Shown one piece after another: positions 1-7,259 of a stretch of 64,000 bases of DNA (position 1 is the stretch's first letter; every line of letters begins with the position of its first letter). The notes beneath the pieces are model-generated. The model was not told where the DNA came from. It worked only from the letters and a program-made list of their open reading frames with translations, and did not search any database. The stretch comes from Mucilaginibacter sp. CSA2-8R. Lineage in GTDB: Bacteria; Bacteroidota; Bacteroidia; Sphingobacteriales; Sphingobacteriaceae. Location: NCBI RefSeq assembly GCF_038806765.1, contig NZ_CP152389.1, positions 4,650,001 to 4,714,000 on the forward strand, in the 5' to 3' direction. Made by a program: the position numbers and the translations under genes.

Positions 1-2770
1 CAATATTGAGGGTCTCAAGTCCGCGGTTTAAAATGTTAAGCTTTACATTGGCGCGACTGCGCTCATTGTCCAGGTCTGATTTAATTTTCACATCGCCAAC
101 CAGCGTCTGGTTCATCGTTAGCGAATCTACTCTCAGGTCTGCATCCACACCCGGCGCTTTAAGTACCGAGGTAAGCGTTACATTACCATCTAATGAGCCA
201 TGCAATAATATACCGGCCGATTTGGTGAGCTGGTTAAGGGTAGCCATGCTGAATTTTTCAAACTCTACCTGCAATTTATCTTCGCTGTTGTTAGATACAA
301 AGCCGTTAATGTGCACCTGTTGCTCCCCGTTGGTAAGCTCAAAGTTTTGTATCTGCGTTTTTCCGTTTTGCACTTTAATGCGTACTTGCTCCGTGAGTCG
401 CCATTTCTGTCGCTCCAGCACTACCTCTGATGGCAGAAGTTTAAGCTTGGCCGTGGTATCGCGCCCAAACTCTACCAGTCCGTACAAGTCTAACTGGTTG
501 GTTGCATTTTTATCAGATAGTTTAACGTTGAAGTTCAGGCTATCGTTTCGCAAAAAGTTGGTAATGTTGATATCCTTGATAAACAGGCTGTCGGTCAAAT
601 CAACCTTGCTTAAGGATAAGTTGAGATTGAGCATGCTATCGGCCGTGCTTTCATCCACAATAAAATCATGAAATACAATTTTACCGTATTTCATTGTTCG
701 CACCAAACCACTTAAGGTGGCTGTTTTATCGGCCGAATTAAAGTGGCCTACAAAGGTACCGCCTTCAGGTATTTTTAAATCGGGCATAAACATCAGCAAC
801 AGCGGATCGAGGTTTTTAAGCTCCAGCCTAAAATCAAAGTTTTGCGGTTTAGGCTTAACTATAGAAGTTTGCAGTGATGGTATATACTTTTTAGCGATAG
901 ACTTATAATAGGATGGCAACGTAGCCAGGTCAAAACTTCCGCGGATGTTGCCATTAGCCAAGTCAGATTGTAACCCAATGGTACGATTGCTGCCAAAACC
1001 GATAGCAGTCAGCTTTAACGAATCAACCACATAGTTATCTTTTGGTGTAACTACACGGGTAGGCTGCAAGCTTACGTAACCTTGCAAGTTGGATAAATCG
1101 TTGCCGGTAAAATTAGTAGTAAGGTTTGTACTAAGGGTAATGGTATCTTTAACCAACTTAAGCTTGTTTAGCCGGGCATTGCTAATGGCGGCCGTAATTT
1201 GATATTGAGGCAGCTTACTGTTTAAATCAACATTACCATTTAGGTTGAGCTTAACATTACGATCGGCTATGTTAATTTTAGCTTTAGCCACCTTACGGAC
1301 AAAGCTGCCATTTAAACTCAGGTTTTGATACTTGTAGCCTTTAAAGTCTAAATACCTGAGCTTTGCCTTTACATTAGCGGCCAAATTATTTAACGCATCA
1401 CCACTGCCTTTTACCTCGGCGGTTAATGAGGTACGGCCCAGCAATTTATTATCCAGCAAAGCAGCTAGGTTAAAATTCGTAGCGGTTATTTTGCCCTGAT
1501 AGGCAGGTACACCTTTGGCATTAAATTGCAGGTTTACGTTCGGATCTATACGCCCCATAAGCGTTTTTAAAACGCCATTGATATAAAAATCTTTAGGCGT
1601 ACCTTTAAACTGACCGCTGTAATTAATATTACCAAATTTGGTTAGCATGTCAGGCACATGCCGGTTGGGTATACCGGTAAACCTGCTGTATAAATTATCC
1701 AGGTCGCGCTTATTGGTAGCCAGTTGGTTAAAGTTTAAAACCATGTAGGTTTTATCAATATCAGGCAAGCCTTTTAAGGTAAAGTTGCCTTTTACATAAG
1801 TAGCCTGCCCGGTAGCCACCGTTAAGTTTTGCGCTTTGATGTTGTTAACCAGGCCACTGGCCCGCCCGTTAAGATCAAACTCAAAATTGGTTTTGCCCAA
1901 CGAACTGGTAAAGTAAGTAATATCCTGTGATGACAGATGCGAGCTTTTAACGTCTGCATCCATGTGTACCTTGTTGTTAAAATCGCTGAAATCACTGAAC
2001 GATTTAAACCGCATCCGGAAATAATCTTTCAGATTTGAATTGGGTGTTACCAGCACCAGGTTTTGCAGCCTGATCTGGTTAGTATCAACCGTGGCATTAA
2101 CTGTTAATTGTTTAACCGTAAATCCGCTTTTTTCGTGCAGGGTAAGGTTTTGCAAATGTCCTTTAAACAAATGGTTTCTTAAATCCATCCCTGTAAGCAC
2201 GGTCGAAAAACGGCTTATGTCCAGGTCATTAAAGTTTACCTGGTTTTTGGTTGCCGAATCAATCAGCGCGTTTTTATACTTGAAACGAAAGTTATTAACC
2301 GCTATGCGATCAAATTTCAGGGTCCAGGGTTTGCTGGCTTTTTTAGTGGTATCGGCAGGTTTGTTAAAGTAGTCAATAATAAACTGTAGGTTGGTGGTGC
2401 TGTCTTTCTGCTTTTTCAGATATACCGAACCGTTATCTAACTGGATATCTTTAAAATTGATGTCGCGCTCTTTCAGGCTATTAAATATCGAAAACTGCGA
2501 AAGTTGCACCGTTAGTCTGGGCGTACGCAGCAGTGTGTCTTTTTGCTTATCCAGCACATATAAATCTTCGAGCACTACCGACGAGAATGGCTTGATGTAC
2601 AAACTCTTGATATCGATTTTAGTATGCAGCTCGTTAGAAAGGTATTTGGCGGCTTTGCGTGCGGCCCAGGTTTGCACCGGCTTGTACTGAAAAAGTAATA
2701 ACATTGTACTGACAATCAGCAGCACAATGAGTACCAGGATAAGCGCTATTTTGAGTATTTTTTTAATAAT
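1..2770 (-). CDS. AsmA/TamB-like envelope protein, C-terminus beyond the left edge
   Basis: Likely a translocation/assembly module TamB-type protein, a family that spans from inner to outer membrane and serves outer-membrane assembly or lipid transport. About 920 residues are in the window. Reading the minus strand gives one N-terminal membrane helix (core IALILVLIVLLIV), an AsmA-like segment (VQTWAARKAAKYL, then LYIKPFSSVVLEDLYV), and long beta-rich, low-complexity segments with no enzymatic motif. The DUF490 C-terminal domain that would settle the name lies outside the window. It diverges from tsaD. The start is a problem: no in-frame ATG, GTG or TTG precedes the helix. The first GTG is at 2725, inside the helix, and the first ATG is at 2704. 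The end given here is an arbitrary ATT at 2770. An ATG at 2792 is out of frame by one base. The family call is good; the exact start is unresolved. Confidence 0.75.
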   Translation of the reverse strand, partial: MIKKILKIALILVLIVLLIVSTMLLLFQYKPVQTWAARKAAKYLSNELHTKIDIKSLYIKPFSSVVLEDLYVLDKQKDTLLRTPRLTVQLSQFSIFNSLKERDINFKDIQLDNGSVYLKKQKDSTTNLQFIIDYFNKPADTTKKASKPWTLKFDRIAVNNFRFKYKNALIDSATKNQVNFNDLDISRFSTVLTGMDLRNHLFKGHLQNLTLHEKSGFTVKQLTVNATVDTNQIRLQNLVLVTPNSNLKDYFRMRFKSFSDFSDFNNKVHMDADVKSSHLSSQDITYFTSSLGKTNFEFDLNGRASGLVNNIKAQNLTVATGQATYVKGNFTLKGLPDIDKTYMVLNFNQLATNKRDLDNLYSRFTGIPNRHVPDMLTKFGNINYSGQFKGTPKDFYINGVLKTLMGRIDPNVNLQFNAKGVPAYQGKITATNFNLAALLDNKLLGRTSLTAEVKGSGDALNNLAANVKAKLRYLDFKGYKYQNLSLNGSFVRKVAKAKINIADRNVKLNLNGNVDLNSKLPQYQITAAISNARLNKLKLVKDTITLSTNLTTNFTGNDLSNLQGYVSLQPTRVVTPKDNYVVDSLKLTAIGFGSNRTIGLQSDLANGNIRGSFDLATLPSYYKSIAKKYIPSLQTSIVKPKPQNFDFRLELKNLDPLLLMFMPDLKIPEGGTFVGHFNSADKTATLSGLVRTMKYGKIVFHDFIVDESTADSMLNLNLSLSKVDLTDSLFIKDINITNFLRNDSLNFNVKLSDKNATNQLDLYGLVEFGRDTTAKLKLLPSEVVLERQKWRLTEQVRIKVQNGKTQIQNFELTNGEQQVHINGFVSNNSEDKLQVEFEKFSMATLNQLTKSAGILLHGSLDGNVTLTSVLKAPGVDADLRVDSLTMNQTLVGDVKIKSDLDNERSRANVKLNILNRGLETLNI

Positions 2771-2797
2771 TTTGACCTTTAAAAATATCCATATCCA

Positions 2798-3799
2798 GTG
2801 CCCGTAATATTAGGAATTGAATCTTCATGTGATGAAACTTCGGCGGCGGTGTACGCAGATGGTGTTATGTTGAGTAACATCATCGCTAACCAAACCATAC
2901 ACGAAGCCTACGGCGGTGTTGTGCCCGAACTGGCTTCGCGCGTTCATCAGCAAAATATCATTCCGGCTGTTCAACAAGCAATACTTAACGCAAAAGTAAG
3001 CAAAAATGATATTGATGCAGTAGCTTTTACGCGCGGACCGGGCCTTTTAGGCTCACTTTTAGTAGGGGTGTCTTTTGCCAAGGCTTTTGCCTTAGCTAAA
3101 AACATTCCGCTCATTGAGGTTAACCACATGCAGGCGCATATCCTGGCTCATTTTATTGAAGAACCGAAGCCATCGTTTCCGTTTCTATGTCTAACCGTTT
3201 CGGGCGGGCACACGCAGATTGTACTGGTGAAAGATTATTTTGACATGGAAGTTATTGGCCATACCCAGGATGATGCCGCGGGTGAGGCAATGGATAAAAC
3301 CAGTAAAATATTAGGCCTACCTTACCCCGGCGGTCCCCTGATTGATAAATATGCACGTTTAGGTAACCCGGATGCGTTTCAGTTTCCGGAGCCACAAATA
3401 CCCGGTTACAACTTTAGCTTTAGCGGCTTAAAAACGGCTATCTTATACTTTATTCAAAATAACGAAGCTAAGGATCCTAACTTTGTTAAAAACAACCTGG
3501 CCGATATTTGCGCCTCGGTTGAAAAACGCATTGCCACTATTCTGCTTAAAAAACTCAGCAAAGCAGCGCAAGCTTACGGCATTAAAGATATTGCACTGGC
3601 AGGCGGTGTATCTGCCAATACGGGCTTGCGGCAAGGCCTGCTTGACCTGGGTGCCAAACACCAGTGGAACACCTTTGTGCCCCGTATGGCTTATTGTACC
3701 GACAATGCAGCAATGATTGCCATTGCCGGCTATTATAAATATCTAAAAGGCGACTTTACCGACCAGCATGTGGCCCCACTGGCCCGCATGCCATTTTAA
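2798..3799 (+). CDS. tsaD: tRNA N6-adenosine threonylcarbamoyltransferase TsaD
   Basis: TsaD transfers the threonylcarbamoyl group to A37 of ANN-decoding tRNAs, the last step of t6A synthesis, working in the cytoplasm with TsaB and TsaE. The 333 residues match the family length. Visible signatures are the N-terminal ILGIESSCDETS, the metal-binding HMQAH (His110 and His114), SGGHTQ, FSFSGLKTA and the C-terminal CTDNAAMIA, whose Asp is the usual third metal ligand. The start is a GTG; no upstream ATG fits and the family normally begins MxxILGIESSCD. The reading frame begins within a few bases of the divergent TamB-like gene, so each gene's promoter must lie in or very near the other's 5' end. 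The small membrane-protein gene follows 9 bases downstream and is probably co-transcribed. Confidence 0.97.
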   Translation: MPVILGIESSCDETSAAVYADGVMLSNIIANQTIHEAYGGVVPELASRVHQQNIIPAVQQAILNAKVSKNDIDAVAFTRGPGLLGSLLVGVSFAKAFALAKNIPLIEVNHMQAHILAHFIEEPKPSFPFLCLTVSGGHTQIVLVKDYFDMEVIGHTQDDAAGEAMDKTSKILGLPYPGGPLIDKYARLGNPDAFQFPEPQIPGYNFSFSGLKTAILYFIQNNEAKDPNFVKNNLADICASVEKRIATILLKKLSKAAQAYGIKDIALAGGVSANTGLRQGLLDLGAKHQWNTFVPRMAYCTDNAAMIAIAGYYKYLKGDFTDQHVAPLARMPF

Positions 3800-3808
3800 A
3801 ATATAAAT

Positions 3809-3979
3809 ATGAGTATCCCCTCTTTAATTTTTTGGTTAATTTTTGTTATTCCGCTGGTGGCTTTACTAATTTGGGTAATGCGCCAGGACAAGCGCAAAGG
3901 TGCTACCGGATTAATTGTACTGATATTAACCGTGGTGATTGCTATTGTTTACATGTATTTACGTACCGGTGGTAAGTAA
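3809..3979 (+). CDS. small two-helix membrane protein of unknown function
   Basis: A 56-residue reading frame starts ATG 9 bases after the tsaD stop. It encodes two hydrophobic helices (about residues 5-23, LIFWLIFVIPLVALLIWV, and 34-51, LIVLILTVVIAIVYMYL) joined by a basic loop MRQDKRKGATG, and ends LRTGGK. The even alternation of helix, charged loop and helix, plus the tight spacing, argue for a real gene co-transcribed with tsaD. By the positive-inside rule the loop should be cytoplasmic, with both termini outside. I do not recognise a family and infer no function beyond an inner-membrane location. Confidence 0.55.
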   Translation: MSIPSLIFWLIFVIPLVALLIWVMRQDKRKGATGLIVLILTVVIAIVYMYLRTGGK

Positions 3980-4038
3980 GGCGTTTATACTTCAAATAAT
4001 CAGTGACATTCGGGATGCTGCTGTTGAGGGTTAACTTA

Positions 4039-4068
4039 CTAAAGATTATCCTTTCTATAAATCTTTAG
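4039..4068. repeat. 9-bp inverted repeat upstream of the esterase gene
   Basis: CTAAAGATT at 4039-4047 is matched by AATCTTTAG at 4060-4068 with a 12-base loop. It has no T-tract, so it is a weak terminator candidate for the tsaD operon. It could equally be an operator or leader hairpin for the esterase gene, whose start is 33 bases downstream. Confidence 0.4.
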
Positions 4069-4100
4069 TTAAACTTGTGTACTCATAAACTAAAGTTGTA

Positions 4101-5096
4101 ATGAAGTATCTGCTCGCTTTTTTATCGGTATTGCAGTTAAGTGCCTTTGCCCAAAACAAAGCCGGACTTACCAATCAACCCGATACCTCTTTTAGCAACT
4201 ACAGCGCATATTTAAACGCCAAAAAGAAATATCCGGAGATTCGCTTAGTTAAAGACAGTGTTCTGCCTTCGATACAGGATGAACGCAACATTACCTATCG
4301 CACTGTGGGCAATACATCTTTGCAGATAGACGTTTTCAGGCCTAAAAAAATAAAAGGCAAACGCCCGGCAATCATTATTATTCATGGTGGCGGATGGCGT
4401 TCGGGCAATCGCACTCAGCATTACCCGCTGGCCGAACGACTGGCCGAGAAAGGCTTTGTTTGTTTTACACCTGCCTACCGCCTGTCTACCGAGGCCCTCT
4501 ACCCTGCAGCTGTGTTAGATTTAAAAGAAGCTATACGTTGGGTACGCGCTAAAGCCGGTAAATACCATGTAGACACAACGCAAATTGCTGTGCTTGGATT
4601 TTCGGCAGGCGGACAGTTAGCCACATTGCTGGGCACAACCGGCAACAATCCCATTTTTACCGACCCTCAGTCTCAATTAAAAAAATATAGCACCAAGGTT
4701 AATGCCATTGTTGATATTGATGGAACGCTGGCTTTTATACATCCCGAATCGGGCGAGGGCGATGACAGCAAATCTACATCAGCAGCCACCTACTGGTTTG
4801 GCTACAACAAAACCGAAAAGCCTGACCTCTGGCGACAGGCGGCGGCCCTTACCTATGCCGGGCCTCAAACCCCGCCTACATTATTCATCAATAGTGCTGT
4901 AGACCGTATGCATGCAGGCCGTACTGATTATATTAATGATTTAAAACAAGGTAACGTTTATACGGAGGTACGTGCCTTTCCTGACACACCGCATACTTTT
5001 TGCCTGTTCGAACCCTGGTTTACGCCGACAGTAAATTACATTACAGGCTTTTTAGATAAAATATTTCCGCATAACAAAAACGACCGCTCTGAATAG
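4101..5096 (+). CDS. secreted alpha/beta-hydrolase (esterase/lipase, BD-FAE type)
   Basis: An exported serine esterase of the acetyl-esterase/BD-FAE group, which removes acyl or feruloyl groups from carbohydrates or other small esters. The real substrate is unknown. Residues 1-18 (MKYLLAFLSVLQLSAFAQ) are a typical signal peptide ending in AQ. The oxyanion-hole motif HGGGW is at 95-99, the nucleophile elbow GFSAGG places Ser168, and the likely catalytic partners are Asp268 (SAVDRMH) and His298 (DTPHTF). All triad elements are intact and 331 residues is normal. It stands alone: preceded by an inverted repeat, and its last codons form part of the terminator hairpin shared with the convergent aldo/keto reductase gene. 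No polysaccharide lyase or SusCD pair adjoins it, so context does not give the substrate. Confidence 0.85.
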   Translation: MKYLLAFLSVLQLSAFAQNKAGLTNQPDTSFSNYSAYLNAKKKYPEIRLVKDSVLPSIQDERNITYRTVGNTSLQIDVFRPKKIKGKRPAIIIIHGGGWRSGNRTQHYPLAERLAEKGFVCFTPAYRLSTEALYPAAVLDLKEAIRWVRAKAGKYHVDTTQIAVLGFSAGGQLATLLGTTGNNPIFTDPQSQLKKYSTKVNAIVDIDGTLAFIHPESGEGDDSKSTSAATYWFGYNKTEKPDLWRQAAALTYAGPQTPPTLFINSAVDRMHAGRTDYINDLKQGNVYTEVRAFPDTPHTFCLFEPWFTPTVNYITGFLDKIFPHNKNDRSE

Positions 5097-5108
5097 AACG
5101 GTCGTTTT
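5077..5108. terminator. bidirectional terminator between esterase and aldo/keto reductase genes
   Basis: AAAACGACCG pairs perfectly with CGGTCGTTTT around a 12-base loop, with A- and T-tracts on the two sides so it can work in both directions. The 5' arm overlaps the last codons and stop of the esterase. Confidence 0.8.
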
Positions 5109-5129
5109 CAATATATCCAATACCTTAAA

Positions 5130-6161
5130 TTAGTAAAATTTTGGCGGCGGGTTTAGTTGTGGATTTTGGCGTTGGTGCCAATACGGGTAAATCAAATCCC
5201 GGTCGCTGGCAGCATCCAGCTTTTTAACCTGATCGGTAGTTAAGTTCCAGCCTATAGCGCCTAAGTTTTGTTTAAGCTGCTCCTCATCGCGGGCACCAAT
5301 AATGATGTTGGCTACCGTTGGGCGCTGCAATAACCAATTAAGGGCAATTTGCGGAACGGTTTTACCGGTTTCTTCGGCAACTTCATCCAGCGCATCAACA
5401 ATTTTATACAACAACTCAAAATTGGTAGCCGGTCCGTGTGAGCCACCCTGGCTGATGCGGTTGTTTTCGGGCACGGGCTGACTGCGGCGAAATTTACCGC
5501 CTAACCTTCCGGACGACAATGGGCTCCATACAATGGTGCTTACTTTTTGATCGATACCTAACGGCATCAGTTCCCATTCAAACTCGCGGTCGAGTAGAGA
5601 ATAATAAGCCTGATGTGCTACGTAGCGAGCCCAGCCATAACGCTCAGAAACCGACAACGACTTCATTAAATGCCAGCCCGAAAAATTAGAGCAGGCAATA
5701 TAGCGTATCTTACCGGCGGTAATTAAATCATCCAGCGTTTTCAGCGTTTCTTCAACAGGGGTATTACCATCAAAGCCGTGCAGGTGATAAATGTCTATAT
5801 AATCTGTTTTTAAACGGCGCAGGCTGTCCTCACATTGTTTAATGAGATGCGAGCGCGATGAGCCAAAATCATTAGGCCCGTTGCCCATCGGGAAAGTAGC
5901 CTTGGTAGATAGGATTGTTTGGTGACGGATGCCCTCAATGGCCTGCCCTAATATTTCTTCGGAGGCACCACCGGAATAAATGTTAGCCGTGTCGAAAAAG
6001 TTGACGCCGGCATCCATACAAAGATTAATCAAGCGTTTGGCTTCATCAACCTGCGTATTGCCCCAGGCCTTAAAAAACTCGTTGCCACCACCAAAGGTAG
6101 CCGTACCAAAACTGAGCACCGGCACAAATAATCCGGATGCTCCTAACTGTCTGTGTTCCAT
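5130..6161 (-). CDS. aldo/keto reductase
   Basis: An NADPH-dependent reductase of the aldo/keto reductase superfamily, a cytoplasmic TIM barrel that reduces aldehydes and ketones. The catalytic tetrad is present: Asp57 and Tyr62 in FFDTANIYSGG, Lys87 in ILSTKAT, and His128 in IDIYHLHGFD. The C-terminal cofactor region (VANIIIGARDEEQLKQNL) is complete. At 343 residues it is slightly long, as in the subgroups used for general aldehyde or sugar reduction. It follows the SDR gene by 33 bases on the same strand, so the two reductases are probably one transcript ending at the shared hairpin. The substrate cannot be read from sequence. Confidence 0.9.
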   Translation of the reverse strand: MEHRQLGASGLFVPVLSFGTATFGGGNEFFKAWGNTQVDEAKRLINLCMDAGVNFFDTANIYSGGASEEILGQAIEGIRHQTILSTKATFPMGNGPNDFGSSRSHLIKQCEDSLRRLKTDYIDIYHLHGFDGNTPVEETLKTLDDLITAGKIRYIACSNFSGWHLMKSLSVSERYGWARYVAHQAYYSLLDREFEWELMPLGIDQKVSTIVWSPLSSGRLGGKFRRSQPVPENNRISQGGSHGPATNFELLYKIVDALDEVAEETGKTVPQIALNWLLQRPTVANIIIGARDEEQLKQNLGAIGWNLTTDQVKKLDAASDRDLIYPYWHQRQNPQLNPPPKFY

Positions 6162-6194
6162 TATTGCTATAAGAATTTACAGGTTTAATTCCAC

Positions 6195-7043
6195 TTACTT
6201 ACCTTGCTCTTCTTTCGGAAAATCAGCCCCAACGGTAGTTTCTTCCCAAGCATCAAAATCTTTTTTCAAAACGTCCAGTTTGTTACGGGCACCTTTTAAG
6301 GCTGCCTCGCCCAACAGTAAGCGTAATGGCGGATTGTCGGACTCTACTGCTTTAATCATGGCTTTAGCAGCACGTACCGGGTCGCCGGGCTGGTTGCCGC
6401 TGTAGCCACGGATGTTATCTTTGTTAGCACCAGCAGTTTCTTTGTAATCATCAATCACAATTTTGCTATTATTAGCCGACCGGCCTGCCCAATCGGTACG
6501 GAAACCGCTCGGCGCAATTACCGTTACTTTAATACCTAACGGCGCTACTTCTTTAGCTAAAGACTCCGAAAAACCATCGACAGCAAATTTAGTAGCGTTG
6601 TAAAAACCAACAGCCGGAAAACCTACCAAACCGCCGATAGATGCTATATTTAAGATATGTCCGCTGCGCTGCTTGCGTAAAACAGGCAGTACGGCTTTGG
6701 TTACATTAGCCAACCCGAAAAAGTTAATTTCGAACATGCGTCGCACTTCCTCTTCTTCGCTTTCTTCGATAGCACCGAAATAACCAATACCGGCATTATT
6801 TACCAGCACATCAATTTGTCCAAATCTATTTTGTATCAGCTCAACCGCAGCCGAAATTTCATCAGCTTTAGTCACATCCAGCTTTACGGCAATTGCATTA
6901 TCCGGATACGCATCTACAATATCTTTTACGTCGTCTGTATTTCTTGAAGCTATTGCGGCACGATAACCTTGAGCTAAAACTTCTTTAGCCAGTTCGCGGC
7001 CAAAGCCGGTTGAGCAACCGGTGATAAACCATACTTTACTCAT
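6195..7043 (-). CDS. short-chain dehydrogenase/reductase (SDR)
   Basis: A classical SDR oxidoreductase with a Rossmann fold that binds NAD(P). The dinucleotide motif is TGCSTGFG (residues 8-15), followed by Asp56 in LDVT and NNAG at 82-85. The active site is Ser135 (NIASIGG), Tyr148 and Lys152 (YNATK). Arg34 in ASRN shortly after beta-strand 2 suggests a preference for NADP. The 282 residues exceed the 250-residue core because of a C-terminal extension, common in SDRs annotated as oxidoreductases of unknown substrate. It is the first gene of the two-gene unit with the aldo/keto reductase. Pairing two carbonyl reductases suggests detoxification of reactive carbonyls, but this is inference. Confidence 0.9.
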   Translation of the reverse strand: MSKVWFITGCSTGFGRELAKEVLAQGYRAAIASRNTDDVKDIVDAYPDNAIAVKLDVTKADEISAAVELIQNRFGQIDVLVNNAGIGYFGAIEESEEEEVRRMFEINFFGLANVTKAVLPVLRKQRSGHILNIASIGGLVGFPAVGFYNATKFAVDGFSESLAKEVAPLGIKVTVIAPSGFRTDWAGRSANNSKIVIDDYKETAGANKDNIRGYSGNQPGDPVRAAKAMIKAVESDNPPLRLLLGEAALKGARNKLDVLKKDFDAWEETTVGADFPKEEQGK

Positions 7044-7259
7044 AGTAGTTGTTGTTTAATTTAACGTTTGTGTCAAAGTAACACACCAACGCCAAAATGT
7101 TTGTCAGTTGTTTATCAGGATGAACAAGGCGCTTGTAAAAATTTAGGATACTTCGTATAAATTCCGGTTTTAAACACTAGTTACTCATTAACTTTTTTCG
7201 ACATCCTGCCGCATAAGTGATAGTAAAATTTACTAATTTGCTTTTATACCTAATCACTT

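Noticed and set aside
6..2690. Several plus-strand frames of 60-220 codons across the left end
   Set aside because: They are antisense shadows of the TamB-like gene, which reads continuously as protein on the minus strand.
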